From Nitrososphaerales archaeon (GTDB taxonomy: Archaea; Thermoproteota; Nitrososphaeria; Nitrososphaerales; CADDZS01), in NCBI GenBank assembly GCA_030041355.1, contig JASHNZ010000058.1, positions 150,720 through 214,719 on the forward strand: a DNA stretch of 64,000 nt, in the 5' to 3' direction. Position numbers and translations under genes: made by a program. Position 1 is the first letter of the stretch, and every line of letters begins with the position of its first letter. The notes beneath the pieces are model-generated. The model saw nothing but the letters and a program-made list of their open reading frames with translations, was not told where the DNA came from and did not search any database. Below, piece after piece: positions 44,219-53,195 of the stretch.

Positions 44219-45082
44219 TTATGGCGATTTAATGTTTTCAATCTCAGAAGGCGATTCTGCATATTTCCGCTCGGGCGATATGATTTTTCTCCCAGAAGCT
44301 AAGTAACAAGTATGGCCGATCATCCTCATCGAAGGCCTTGTTTTCCCAGCTCTAGCTTCGATGTGCCTTAGGAGAATCTCAACACTTTCAACGTCACAAA
44401 AAAGCCCACCCTTCATTGTTTCTACAACAGTCTCGAGCTGATTCGTTGTAGGACAGATGCAAAATACGAATCCGGATCCCTTAAGTGCCCGGTGTGCTAT
44501 TTTGAGCAATAACCAAGGGTCTCCAGTATCCAGCAACGCCAAATCAAATGAGTCTTCCGGAACGGAGTCTGCTACTTTCAATAAACTCGCGTTCTCAAAC
44601 CTCACATTAGATGCCAATCCCACTTTGTCCACATTCTTCTTCGCAATGGCGTAAAAATCCTCCCTTTCCTCAAATGTGTAAACCACTCCTTGTGGAGAAA
44701 CAATACTAGCGAAATATGTAGTTAAGGCTCCCGAACCGGTACCGCATTCGATAATTCGACACCCATTTCTAATTCCTGATCTTGCGGCGATGTATGAGAA
44801 ATCCTTTGGATACACGATTTGTGTTCTTCGTTCAGATTTCATAATGAAATCGAGAGTCACGGGTCTTAAGATTCGTATCTCTTGATCCAAAGTTGTGACG
44901 ACTGACTCGCCATATTTCTTTCCTATGATAGAGGCGACTGCGATTATTCCTGCATGAGTGTGGAATGGAACAGAGTCTTTAGATACTCTGACTAGCCAAG
45001 TGCGCCGCGGATCAAGGTATAACAAAACCCGATCGCCATCTTGGACTTCGCAATCGGTCAAACAGGGATTTCCTAACGACAA
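44219..45082 (-). CDS. trmI: tRNA (adenine-N1)-methyltransferase TrmI
   Basis: SAM-dependent enzyme making m1A at positions 57/58 of tRNA. The N-terminal small domain is followed by the RRTQIVYPKDFSYI segment (85-98), characteristic of TrmI, and the SAM motif IECGTGSGALTTYF (111-124). LLDTGDPW is the later motif with the catalytic-loop aspartate. 287 residues. Its gene ends 20 bases before the membrane protein gene, so the two are likely one transcript. Confidence 0.92.
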   Translation of the reverse strand: MSLGNPCLTDCEVQDGDRVLLYLDPRRTWLVRVSKDSVPFHTHAGIIAVASIIGKKYGESVVTTLDQEIRILRPVTLDFIMKSERRTQIVYPKDFSYIAARSGIRNGCRIIECGTGSGALTTYFASIVSPQGVVYTFEEREDFYAIAKKNVDKVGLASNVRFENASLLKVADSVPEDSFDLALLDTGDPWLLLKIAHRALKGSGFVFCICPTTNQLETVVETMKGGLFCDVESVEILLRHIEARAGKTRPSMRMIGHTCYLASGRKIISPERKYAESPSEIENIKSP

Positions 45083-45226
45083 GGTAAAACCTGAAAATTT
45101 TGTCTGAGGTTAAAAGAATTCAATTTTAAATAGAGAAGCTGTGAGTTTGCTTATTCGAATTGATCTAGCTTCTACAATAAGGAGGAGTCATCTACCAACT
45201 AGAATTTAGGAAAGCGAACCTAGGAC

Positions 45227-45589
45227 CTAGGCTTTCTTTCCAACGACTATTTCTATCGTAGAGACATTGCGTATATCGTCGCCTTCTCCAAGCCTTTCAG
45301 TGTCAATTTTGATATTCTTGACTTCGAAAGTATTGTTTCCCAGTCTCTTGGTCACTATCTCTGCAACATCTACTGCTCTCGAAATAACCATTCCGCGTGC
45401 CTTCAATACGATCTCTCCGCTTTGGGCAAGCTGAACCATTGCAGACATCGCGTAGCTCATGACGGGCTTCTTTCCGACAAAGACGTGGTTCGGAGGGGAA
45501 TTTCTAGACGGTCTCTCAGAAGGACGATTGTTCTCTCGAGGTTGCGTTTCTGATGGTGCATCATTTGGTTTTGAAGAGTTGGTTGTCAT
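45227..45589 (-). CDS. albA: DNA/RNA-binding protein Alba
   Basis: Chromatin and RNA-binding protein of 120 residues. The Alba core starts at VFVGKKPVMSYAMSA, with the DNA-contacting lysine pair KK, and includes ARGMVISRAVDVAEIVTKR and the tail IEIVVGKK. The first ~30 residues are a disordered Asn/Pro/Ser-rich extension. The frame is open to GTG 45634, but that codon almost abuts the TATA box (45637-45648), so ATG 45589 is preferred. Confidence 0.93.
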   Translation of the reverse strand: MTTNSSKPNDAPSETQPRENNRPSERPSRNSPPNHVFVGKKPVMSYAMSAMVQLAQSGEIVLKARGMVISRAVDVAEIVTKRLGNNTFEVKNIKIDTERLGEGDDIRNVSTIEIVVGKKA

Positions 45590-45636
45590 TTTGGACACTG
45601 TCGCCAATTGATATGCGGGACAATACTTTGTCACAC

Positions 45637-45648
45637 GTTATTTAAGCC
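45637..45648 (-). promoter_or_regulatory. TATA box of the Alba gene
   Basis: On the minus strand the sequence reads GGCTTAAATAAC. It is placed about 50 bases before ATG 45589, allowing a ~25-base leader. Confidence 0.5.
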
Positions 45649-45850
45649 TAGCGAGTTTCTGTGCCGAGGAGAGATAATTTGAATCTCTGGAAGTCAGGAA
45701 ATAATTGTTTTATTGGAAATTAGGCTCATTCAAGTAACGGTCCCGAAATCAAAACCCGTGCCAGTACTTGATATCAGTCAAGTCGAAATCGGGTTTCGAT
45801 CCTTAGGAAAACGCCTGGAAGAGTTTTTACAACCGTCGCAAAGACGGGAG

Positions 45851-46012
45851 CTAGCCAAGCTCTCTTCGCTTAATCTGCGCGCAATTGCCGCAAAGCGGAG
45901 TCATCACTCGCGTGTTAGGATCGTAATACATATTGAAGTGAATCCTACAGACCGGTTTCTTGCACATTTCACACGTTGCCTTTGCTGTTTTCGCGCAAAC
46001 GTAGCATTTCAT
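45851..46012 (-). CDS. Small zinc-finger protein (DUF2180-like)
   Basis: A 53-residue protein starting MKCYVCAKTAKATC. Eight potential zinc ligands are visible: C3, C6, C14, C17, C22, H25, C41 and C44, which suggests two zinc sites of the B-box/treble-clef kind. It looks related to archaeal DUF2180 proteins with an MKCYVC start. An opposite-strand frame of 124 codons overlaps it but looks unnatural. Four bases after its stop is a small hairpin CCGTC-TTTGC-GACGG. Function unknown. Confidence 0.75.
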   Translation of the reverse strand: MKCYVCAKTAKATCEMCKKPVCRIHFNMYYDPNTRVMTPLCGNCAQIKRRELG

Positions 46013-46076
46013 TCAGAATCAAACTCTTTTGAATTGTGGACAAACTTCTCGATCCTTCGTTTCATTCCCCGACCTA

Positions 46077-46409
46077 CTATGTTGTAGTTAGAACATCAAG
46101 TGGTATATCTTCGTACTGTCCATCTGGAAGAGTTCTTCGGATGTTGATTGGCAATATCTTCTGATCGAGTTCTTCGACCGCTATGTCAATCGGGCTGTGA
46201 ATGTTTGCCGAGACTTTGATAAAAGGAGGAGCACCCAAAGCAAGTTGCAGTGACCTTGCCCCAATTATTCTGGCGCGTTCAAACCTAGTGAGTTTAGGCG
46301 GTCCGATCGCTACTACAAAAGTTTCGCGGGTTTCTTGCTCTAACGTTTTTTGTTTTTTCCGTTTGACTTTTTGTTGCGTAGGTACTCTAGCGCGTGGAAC
46401 TGAAGGCAA
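46077..46409 (-). CDS. rpoK: DNA-directed RNA polymerase subunit K (Rpb6-like)
   Basis: Small polymerase assembly subunit. The diagnostic core is LTRFERARIIGARSLQLALGAPP, followed by SPIDIAVEELDQKILPINIRR. It is 110 residues, with a basic N-terminal extension and a C-terminal tail beyond the usual end. A TATA element (46430-46437) lies about 25 bases upstream of the ATG, implying a leaderless transcript. Confidence 0.94.
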   Translation of the reverse strand: MPSVPRARVPTQQKVKRKKQKTLEQETRETFVVAIGPPKLTRFERARIIGARSLQLALGAPPFIKVSANIHSPIDIAVEELDQKILPINIRRTLPDGQYEDIPLDVLTTT

Positions 46410-46429
46410 AAGTGAAAAAAAGCACCAGG

Positions 46430-46437
46430 AATATAAA
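46430..46437 (-). promoter_or_regulatory. TATA box of rpoK
   Basis: The minus strand reads TTTATATT, centred about 25 bases before the rpoK ATG. Confidence 0.5.
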
Positions 46438-46534
46438 GGCCAAGCCTAGTATAGCTCTTAAACCTTACTCGGATGAGACCGACTAAAAGATAAAGGGGAC
46501 TATAAGCTAGTTCTTTGTTCGCGGCTTTCCTTAG

Positions 46535-46930
46535 TTGGCAGCTGAATCTCTTTCCGAATCTGTACTCGTTGCAACAATTTATGGCAAAGGCCAAATCAAA
46601 GCCAGAGTATACAAGCATCTTGCGCCAACAACACTCGGCGAGATTCAGCGATCTGTTCCCTTTGGGGGAAACGTGAATTTCTACGAGCGTAGCTTCGCCT
46701 ACATCCTGACGCCTGTTGTGGCCGGAGAAGAAAAATCGAGAAAGAATTTCAAACGTGGCTCAATAGCATTCATGCCGGCAGGATGTTTACTGTGTTTTTT
46801 CTTAGACGATACAAGTAGTTATAAGCCGATGAATCCTCTCGGCGAGATCAGTGAAGGTTTTGAGCTTCTTTATAATCTAAGACGTGGAGACTCCATTAGA
46901 GTCGAGAGTATTACTTCTTCCCAAGGCTAA
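46535..46930 (+). CDS. Cyclophilin-like fold protein (TM1367 family)
   Basis: A 131-residue beta-barrel protein. The pattern of a central FKRGSIAFMPAGCLLCFFL stretch followed by KPMNPLGEIS matches the cyclophilin-like TM1367 group. No proline isomerase activity is established for that group. TATA-like ACTATAAGC (46499-46507) precedes TTG 46535. Convergent with S25e, 4 bases apart. Confidence 0.7.
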   Translation: MAAESLSESVLVATIYGKGQIKARVYKHLAPTTLGEIQRSVPFGGNVNFYERSFAYILTPVVAGEEKSRKNFKRGSIAFMPAGCLLCFFLDDTSSYKPMNPLGEISEGFELLYNLRRGDSIRVESITSSQG

Positions 46931-46934
46931 CTTT

Positions 46935-47321
46935 TTAGGACGCAGGTTGCGACTGCTGGATCTGAGTCGACCCGGGAGCTCCGACTGGTGCATAAATATA
47001 GTGCCCGCTGTACCCGCCCACTTTTTTTATGACGTTCTTTGATTCCAAATTCTTGAGCAACTGAACCGCAATGGCGGCGTTCAAACTCAGAGCTCTTGCT
47101 GTATTGTAGACCGTAATGGCTTTCAACGTTACCAAAGTCTTGAGAAGCTGTTTATCATCCATTTTCGGAGCTATCAGTGCTTGTTGCTTTGCTTGCTGTT
47201 GCGCTAGTTTAGCCTCCTTTGCTGTTTTCTTTTCCGGCTTTTTAGTGTCTCCCTGAGCACTGTCTTGGGCTGATTGAGCCTTATCGGCCTGACTGATTGA
47301 TTTCTTTTTGGTTCCGCCCAT
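46935..47321 (-). CDS. rps25e: 30S ribosomal protein S25e (eS25)
   Basis: An archaeal/eukaryotic small-subunit protein near the head/platform. A lysine-, glutamine- and alanine-rich N-terminal 55 residues is followed by a winged helix: LVTLKAITVYNTARALSLNAAIAVQLLKNLE, with the LESKNVIKKVGGYSGHYIY wing (short cores cited). Present mainly in TACK archaea, which supports the lineage. Start ATG 47321 (MGGTKKKS) or 47327. Confidence 0.9.
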   Translation of the reverse strand: MGGTKKKSISQADKAQSAQDSAQGDTKKPEKKTAKEAKLAQQQAKQQALIAPKMDDKQLLKTLVTLKAITVYNTARALSLNAAIAVQLLKNLESKNVIKKVGGYSGHYIYAPVGAPGSTQIQQSQPAS

Positions 47322-47415
47322 AATCAATTACCACGCTATTAAACTACCTCGAATAACGACCATAGTATTAATACGTTCTTGCCATGAAAGCGAATGTAAT
47401 CAGAAAGAATGATCG

Positions 47416-49242
47416 GTGGATTGTCTGGACTTTAACATCATTGCAGACGGCTATGAAAAAATGACCAAGACGAGCTCAAGGCTAGAGCTCACCAATATTC
47501 TTGCGGACATACTAAAAGCGACCGATCCTTCTATGATACCAAAAGTTGCTTATTTGACTCAGGGAAAACTTTGCCCGGATTTCGAGGGCGTCGTTTTGGG
47601 AATGGCAGATAAAACTGTGGCGAAGGCACTCGAAAGAGCTTATGGTGCTACGCCTGCTGAGATCCAAACGCTGCTTAGAAAAACCGGAGACCTTGGAGAC
47701 GTTGCGGCAATCGTTTCGAGAGACCAATTCCAACAGGCTCTAGTGCCAGAGAAACTTACGGTGGAAAAAGTCTACGCGTCCCTTGATGCCATTGCAAAGT
47801 CTGTGGGCGGCGGATCTATCAACAGTAGAATTACGGGGTTTGCCGCTCTGCTGAATTGTGCAAGCATTTCTGAAGCAAAATTTCTGACGCGTTTTGTCAC
47901 TGGCAAGTTGCGCGTTGGAGTTGCCGACTATACGGTTTTGGACGCGTTGGCGCTTGCTTTCACCGGAGAGAAAAAGAATAGGGGGCTACTCGAAAAAGCG
48001 TACAATCTGACAAGTGATCTGGGATTTGTCGCAGAATTGCTTCTCACAAAAGGAATAGGTGCAATAGCCGCCGTCAAAGCAATAGTCGGAAAACCTATTC
48101 GCCCGATGCTTGCAGAGAGAATGGATTCTTCGGAGTCGATCATCGCTCAACTGAGTTCGGGCGCTGTCGCTGAGTACAAACTGGACGGAGAACGAGTACA
48201 AGCTCACAGGAGTGGTAACGAGGTTAATCTGTTTTCTCGGCGCCTCGATAGAATCACATCGCACTACCAAGATGTTGTCGAGTCACTGACACAGGTTGAA
48301 TCCAAGAATTTCATAGTCGAAGGGGAAGTTGTAGCGCTAGATGGTCAGGGGAAATATCTTCCGTTTCAGGAATTGATGCATAGGAGGAGAAAATATGGCG
48401 TGGCAGAGGCAATGAAAAAGTACCCAACTTCTTTCAATCTCTTCGATATCTTGTATCTGAATGGAAAGGAATTGATTGACGAGCCCTACACGGTTAGAAG
48501 ACAAGCGCTCGAGGATCTTGTGAAAAGATCCAAGACAGTTGATTCCTCTAGACTCCTAGTCGTCCCAGCTAGGAAAGTTACAAACTCTGAACAGATAGAT
48601 TCAATGTTGCAGGAAGCTCTGGCAGCTGGTTGCGAAGGACTAGTTGTGAAGGATGTTGTAAGCCCCTATCGTGCCGGTGCGAGAGAATTCGCATGGATCA
48701 AATTCAAACCCGAATATCGAGAAAATGTTAGAGATACATTGGATCTAGTTATCGTTGGAGCAAGCCATGGAATGGGAAGGAGAGCCGGGCGATACGGAAC
48801 TTTTCTTCTCGCAGCTTACGACAAAGACGCGGATATCTTTCGCACAACAACCAAGATCGGAACAGGCTTCACAGATCTCAATCTCGAGAATATTTCAAAA
48901 ACTCTCCAAAAAGATAAGATTTCAGAGAAAAGTCCCAGGGTTGATGCGAGAGTGAGCCCCGACGACTGGTTCGAGCCACGCCTTGTTATCGAAGTGATTG
49001 CTTCAGAGATCACTCTCAGTCCTATTTACACTGCGGGACTCGGATTGATTAGACCAGAAAGTGGGTTCGCTTTGCGCTTTCCGAAGTTCACCGGTAAGAT
49101 TAGAACAGATAAGGCCCCGGAAGATTCCACGACTGTTCAAGAACTTCTTGAGATGTATCAGAGTCAAGTTCGCCAGTTTAAAGCTGAACCAAAAGCACCA
49201 GTTAAAACTTCCCCTCTGAAGCAAAGAAGGCAAAAAGTGTAG
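47416..49242 (+). CDS. lig: ATP-dependent DNA ligase
   Basis: Replicative ligase joining Okazaki fragments. The three-domain archaeal enzyme is 608 residues: an N-terminal DNA-binding domain, the adenylation domain with nucleotide lysine K255 in EYKLDGERVQ, and an OB domain. Other motifs are EGEVVALD and GLVVKD, and AWIKFKPEY at motif V. The start is GTG 47416; a nucleotide cofactor of ATP is assumed from the family. Confidence 0.95.
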   Translation: MDCLDFNIIADGYEKMTKTSSRLELTNILADILKATDPSMIPKVAYLTQGKLCPDFEGVVLGMADKTVAKALERAYGATPAEIQTLLRKTGDLGDVAAIVSRDQFQQALVPEKLTVEKVYASLDAIAKSVGGGSINSRITGFAALLNCASISEAKFLTRFVTGKLRVGVADYTVLDALALAFTGEKKNRGLLEKAYNLTSDLGFVAELLLTKGIGAIAAVKAIVGKPIRPMLAERMDSSESIIAQLSSGAVAEYKLDGERVQAHRSGNEVNLFSRRLDRITSHYQDVVESLTQVESKNFIVEGEVVALDGQGKYLPFQELMHRRRKYGVAEAMKKYPTSFNLFDILYLNGKELIDEPYTVRRQALEDLVKRSKTVDSSRLLVVPARKVTNSEQIDSMLQEALAAGCEGLVVKDVVSPYRAGAREFAWIKFKPEYRENVRDTLDLVIVGASHGMGRRAGRYGTFLLAAYDKDADIFRTTTKIGTGFTDLNLENISKTLQKDKISEKSPRVDARVSPDDWFEPRLVIEVIASEITLSPIYTAGLGLIRPESGFALRFPKFTGKIRTDKAPEDSTTVQELLEMYQSQVRQFKAEPKAPVKTSPLKQRRQKV

Positions 49243-49278
49243 AAGCCGCCTAGAGTTTCCTCATCTTGGTTCGATTGC

Positions 49279-49809
49279 TTAGAGCAGCAATTCGTAGAGA
49301 GAAACGTCTTGCCATTGCCCGAATTTGAAACCCAGATCTTTCAGACGTCCTCTGAACTCGAATCCTAGTCTTCTATGAAGCGCTACGCTCTCCTGATTCG
49401 AACTCGAGATGGAAGAAACTATGGCATGATACCCTAGTCCCTTTGCTCTCCCAATAATTTCTTGCACCAGAGCTGTAGCGATCCCTTGCCGTCTATATTT
49501 CGTATCAACGTAAACGGATAATTCGACCGTCTTGGAATAACCAGCTTTGGTCGCATAAGGCGAAACGCAACAGTATCCTGCAATATTTCCGTGGATCTCG
49601 GCTGTTATCAAGGGATAATGCATATCGTGTCCTTTAAACCACTCTCTTCTGGCTTCAAGTGTATGAGGCTCGAGATCGAAGGTCGCAGCAGTATTGAGAA
49701 CAGCGTCATTATAGATCTCCAAGATCTCCGCGAGATCTTCCGGCCTAGCTTCCCGCAGCTTTATTGAATCAAGCAAAGCGATTCCATCCCTCGGAAGAGT
49801 TTGAGACAC
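49279..49809 (-). CDS. GNAT N-acetyltransferase, phosphinothricin acetyltransferase-like
   Basis: A 176-residue GNAT protein. REARPEDLAEILEIYNDAV (20-38) and the acetyl-CoA loop YRRQGIATALV (102-112) are visible, with ALHRRLGFEFRGRLKDLGFKFG matching the amino-acid acetyltransferase (MnaT/PAT) group. The natural substrate in these proteins is often methionine sulfoximine or an amino acid analogue. Nineteen bases downstream of glutamine synthetase and probably cotranscribed. Confidence 0.85.
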   Translation of the reverse strand: MSQTLPRDGIALLDSIKLREARPEDLAEILEIYNDAVLNTAATFDLEPHTLEARREWFKGHDMHYPLITAEIHGNIAGYCCVSPYATKAGYSKTVELSVYVDTKYRRQGIATALVQEIIGRAKGLGYHAIVSSISSSNQESVALHRRLGFEFRGRLKDLGFKFGQWQDVSLYELLL

Positions 49810-49827
49810 GATTTCGATGTGAGCGTC

Positions 49828-51309
49828 CTAAATGTCGAAGTAGAGATAAAACTCATACGGATGAGGTCTCCTCGTCACTTCGCCATGATCTCTCAATCCA
49901 TGTTCTATGATAACCTCAATCATCTCTCGCGAGAATATTGGCTGGAGAAAATCATTGTCTGATTGAAGACATTCAATCGACTCTTTGAGAGATCCTGGTA
50001 ATTCTTCTATTCCAAGAGCCTTGCGCCGAGTCCGATCTAGTTTGTAAATATCCTCATCGACTGGGTCCCCGATATCAATAGATTTCTTGATTCCGTCTAG
50101 GCCGGCAGACAACATTGCAGCAAAGCAAAGATACGGATTCGTCGAGGTGTCAGGAGTTCTATATTCTATCCTCTTTTTTGCCTGATGCTTGGGCCCCTTC
50201 ATATTTACGGGAATTCTGATGTTCGCCGACCTGTTTCTCCGACTCCAAGCAATGTACACTGGAGCCTCGAAGCCAGGAACTAATCGTCGATACGAATTTG
50301 TCGTAGGGTTTGTTATGGCAGCCATCGCTCTTGCGTGTTTCATCAGCCCTCCGCCGAAATATCTGCCAAGCTGGCTGAACTCTGCATATTCATCACTCGC
50401 ATCGTAGAACTGGTTTGATCCTCCCTTCCAGAGAGATACGTGAACATGCATTCCTGACGCATTGTCAAGAAAAACGGGTTTGGGCATTAAGGTTGCAACT
50501 AGCCCGTGTTTTGCTGCCACGTTTTTTATGATGTATTTTTCGGTGACTGCTGCATCTGCCATGCTCGTCAGAGTATCGTATCTCAAATCAATTTCACATT
50601 GCCCGGCTGTTGCAACCTCGTGATGATGGGCATCGCAAACTATGCCAAAGTGTTCGGCCATCACGTTCACACATTCTCCTCGGAAATCTTGCAATGAATC
50701 TTGGGGAGATGCTGGATAGTATCCCTCTTTGAAACGGATGGGTGCGGAGCTCGTGATGGGGCTAGTGCCCGGATTCCAAGCAGCTTCTCGAGATTCGATT
50801 CGGTAAGATTGTTCGGCAAATGGGTTCGAAACGTTCCAACTGACCCTGTCAAAAACGAAGAACTCTATCTCGGGCCCCCAGTAGGTGATATCGTACCCAA
50901 GATTTTTTGCTTCAGATTCGGCTTTTTGCGCAATATGCCTTGGGTCTTTTGGAAACCGTCCCATTCCGTATCCCCACGAGACATCACAGATTAGCCTCGA
51001 TGTCGACACATCTTGAGCAGTCCAAGGCAAAAACCCGTAAGTGTTTGGATCGGGAAAAAGAAGCATGTCGGACTCGTGAATATCTGTAAATCCTCGAATC
51101 GAACTCCCGTCGAGTTTGGGTACCCCTTCCTTGAAGGAGTCTTCTGCTAGCTCGCTCGAAGGTACTGTAACATGTTGCATTCTTCCTTGAATGTCAGTGA
51201 ATTGTAGGTCTACAAATTTGATTCCATTCTGCGAGATCTTTTCAAGGACATCAGAGATGTTCAGCACTCTAGGTTTTATTTTTCCGTTGGCGTCTTTGAA
51301 ATAAGGCAT
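49828..51309 (-). CDS. glnA: Glutamine synthetase, type I
   Basis: Assimilates ammonia: glutamate + NH3 + ATP to glutamine. DGSSIRGF and WGPEIEFFVFD lie in the N-terminal half, the HHHEVATAGQCEID metal site is in the middle, and NPTTNSYRRLVPGFEAP follows. The C-terminal adenylylation tyrosine region of the beta type is replaced by KLDRTRRKALGI, as in alpha-type enzymes, so adenylylation is not expected. The start is ATG 51309 (493 residues) or GTG 51324. It is divergent from an Lrp gene. Confidence 0.95.
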   Translation of the reverse strand: MPYFKDANGKIKPRVLNISDVLEKISQNGIKFVDLQFTDIQGRMQHVTVPSSELAEDSFKEGVPKLDGSSIRGFTDIHESDMLLFPDPNTYGFLPWTAQDVSTSRLICDVSWGYGMGRFPKDPRHIAQKAESEAKNLGYDITYWGPEIEFFVFDRVSWNVSNPFAEQSYRIESREAAWNPGTSPITSSAPIRFKEGYYPASPQDSLQDFRGECVNVMAEHFGIVCDAHHHEVATAGQCEIDLRYDTLTSMADAAVTEKYIIKNVAAKHGLVATLMPKPVFLDNASGMHVHVSLWKGGSNQFYDASDEYAEFSQLGRYFGGGLMKHARAMAAITNPTTNSYRRLVPGFEAPVYIAWSRRNRSANIRIPVNMKGPKHQAKKRIEYRTPDTSTNPYLCFAAMLSAGLDGIKKSIDIGDPVDEDIYKLDRTRRKALGIEELPGSLKESIECLQSDNDFLQPIFSREMIEVIIEHGLRDHGEVTRRPHPYEFYLYFDI

Positions 51310-51435
51310 TTTACAATCGTTCACCGAATACCAAATAGCCTGGGCAATTGACTATTTAATAGTGATGGAGCAAGACAATTGCGCACAGCAATACAAATAA
51401 ATTGTACATTTGCCCAAACCAACCTACCATCCGCA
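51310..51435. promoter_or_regulatory. Divergent glnA-Lrp control region
   Basis: A palindromic AT-rich CTATTTAATAG (51352-51362) can serve as TATA box in both directions. It is flanked by GCAATTGAC (51344-51352) and its inverted relative GACAATTGC (51374-51382), 31 bases apart centre to centre, about three helical turns. A weaker AAATTGTAC follows at 51399-51406. These are candidate Lrp sites. Confidence 0.5.
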
Positions 51436-51924
51436 ATGACAGTGAATCAAGAAGAGTTGTCACCGGCCGAAGAGCGACCAACCCTCGAAAACTTCGATCT
51501 TAAAATCATCCGGGCACTTCAGCAGGATCCTCGTTCTAGCTTTCGTGATATTGCTAGGAAAATTGGGGTCGCAGTAGGAACCGTCCAATCCAGGTTTAAG
51601 AAGTTAGAAGAGAACGGTATCATTCGGGGATTTTCTGTCGATCTTGATTACTCTAAAATTGGATTAGGCCTCACATCAGTGATTTTCCTGCGCGTCAAAG
51701 GAAAGCATCTGAGAGATGTAGAGGCAAAGTTATCCCGCGTTAGTAATGTGTGCATAGTGTACGATATTACGGGTGATTTTGATGTGGCAGTAGTTGCCAA
51801 GTTTGCTGGTCCTTCAGCGATGGATCGATTCATCAAACAGGTGCTTTCAATGAATTACGTAGAAAGATCTGTTACTAGCATAGTGTTGAATAGCGTCAAG
51901 GAAAATTATAATGTACCGATTTGA
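51436..51924 (+). CDS. Lrp/AsnC family regulator, divergent from glnA
   Basis: A 162-residue regulator: an N-terminal helix-turn-helix (DLKIIRALQQDPRSSFRDIA, then VAVGTVQSRFKKLE) and a RAM domain (ITGDFDVAVVAKFAGPSAMD). The position suggests it controls glnA and itself in response to an amino acid, probably glutamine. ATG 51436 is used; the frame is open to 51379 inside the control region. Confidence 0.9.
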   Translation: MTVNQEELSPAEERPTLENFDLKIIRALQQDPRSSFRDIARKIGVAVGTVQSRFKKLEENGIIRGFSVDLDYSKIGLGLTSVIFLRVKGKHLRDVEAKLSRVSNVCIVYDITGDFDVAVVAKFAGPSAMDRFIKQVLSMNYVERSVTSIVLNSVKENYNVPI

Positions 51925-51941
51925 GAGCCACTAGCCTAATC

Positions 51942-52487
51942 CTACGCTCTCCACCAGTCAAACCCAATGAAAGTTACTTCATTGGAATTTAAATCTGGTA
52001 TAGCTATGATGAACTGCTTACGCACGGTGGTAGCCAATCTGCCAGCAAGAACGATGTCAATAGCAGTTATCTTGGTCGAAGGGGTAGCAACTCTCACCAG
52101 ATATGGAGCGTGATCGATTCCTGGGCCCCTCTCGTACGCCGCAAAATCAGCTCCAAATTTTATTCCCGGTGTGACAACGAACCCGGCATCTCTAAGTCTC
52201 GAATAAACAAGCAATTTTTCTTCAAATTGAACGTATTCTCTCTTACAGATCGCTAGAAATGAAACTTGACCAATTCTTTTTCCATCCTTTGTTACCTGGA
52301 TTTCCCGTTTCTTGGAGAATAGATAGTATCCTTCGAGCAAGTCAAGGACTATTGGCGCATCGAATTCATTTTGTTTGGGCTTGGATACTCCAACCGGTTT
52401 GCCGAAGAAACCCGATGAAAATAGTGTTCTTGAATCTTCTACGTCCCACACTATGAGTTTGTTTTCAACCAATTCCGCGGCAATCAA
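51942..52487 (-). CDS. endA: tRNA-splicing endonuclease
   Basis: Cleaves the bulge-helix-bulge motif of pre-tRNA introns. The catalytic triad typical of EndA is visible: Y118 in AAYERGPG, H126 in GIDHAPYLV, and K157 in VRKQF. The 181-residue length is that of a single-copy catalytic subunit, which in TACK archaea usually pairs with a structural subunit encoded elsewhere. That architecture has the broad specificity needed for the introns seen in this window. Start TTG 52487. Confidence 0.93.
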   Translation of the reverse strand: MIAAELVENKLIVWDVEDSRTLFSSGFFGKPVGVSKPKQNEFDAPIVLDLLEGYYLFSKKREIQVTKDGKRIGQVSFLAICKREYVQFEEKLLVYSRLRDAGFVVTPGIKFGADFAAYERGPGIDHAPYLVRVATPSTKITAIDIVLAGRLATTVRKQFIIAIPDLNSNEVTFIGFDWWRA

Positions 52488-52497
52488 TTATCGAATG

Positions 52498-53151
52498 TCA
52501 CAAACCAAGTGCTAGGATTGTTATGGAATCCGTGGCTCCGAGACAATTGTCAACAAGGTCTTCGACGCTTTGAATAATATCCTTAAGCAATAGGATCTCC
52601 TTAACAGATTCGACTTCGTTTAGGACTTTGACCGTCAGCATCCTGTATTTGTCGTCAACCTGTCTCTCAAGCTTTTGAACGGAATTTGATAGGTCGATTG
52701 CATGAATTGGATTTATCGCAAGGGCTCTCACAACTTCGTTCAACCGCTGGACGGATTCAACAGACATCTCTATCAAATCCTTGAGTTGATCGACAATTCC
52801 AGCCTTTTTAATCGACGCAAATTTTACATGAGAGAGTTTGAAAGCTGCACCTGCAATATAGCCTGACATCTCTTCCACATTGTATGCAGTTCTGAGAAAA
52901 TCCTCACGATTGATCATCATTGTGCCGATTTCAGCGAGCTCCCTAGTGAGCATGCGCCTGAGCTGCTCTGCGTCTTCTTCTGCCTTACGAATCCGATCGA
53001 GAGAACCTTGAATACCAGCAGAATCGCTTTTTCCTAGCGCAGCGTACAGCTGAACAAGTTCTCGAGAGGCATCTAGAACCCTCCGGACTTCATCCTGAAG
53101 AACTGCTAAAGTCTTGCGTCTAGCTTGAATCTCAGCTTCTCCACTAAACAT
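52498..53151 (-). CDS. DUF47/PhoU-like helical protein
   Basis: A 217-residue all-helical protein with the spacing of the DUF47 (TIGR00153) family, related to PhoU, usually linked to phosphate transport control. No phosphate transporter gene is nearby. The lipid-free, lysine/glutamate-rich pattern suggests a cytosolic bundle. It is followed 10 bases later by endA, so the two may be one transcript. Confidence 0.7.
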   Translation of the reverse strand: MFSGEAEIQARRKTLAVLQDEVRRVLDASRELVQLYAALGKSDSAGIQGSLDRIRKAEEDAEQLRRMLTRELAEIGTMMINREDFLRTAYNVEEMSGYIAGAAFKLSHVKFASIKKAGIVDQLKDLIEMSVESVQRLNEVVRALAINPIHAIDLSNSVQKLERQVDDKYRMLTVKVLNEVESVKEILLLKDIIQSVEDLVDNCLGATDSITILALGL

Positions 53152-53195
53152 TCGAAATCTTCACATAGAAACACAGCAATGGTTCAATAAGTGCT

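Noticed and set aside
45713..46087. 124-codon plus-strand frame
   Set aside because: It overlaps the much more protein-like minus-strand zinc-finger gene and has an implausible product with a run of aromatic and cysteine residues.
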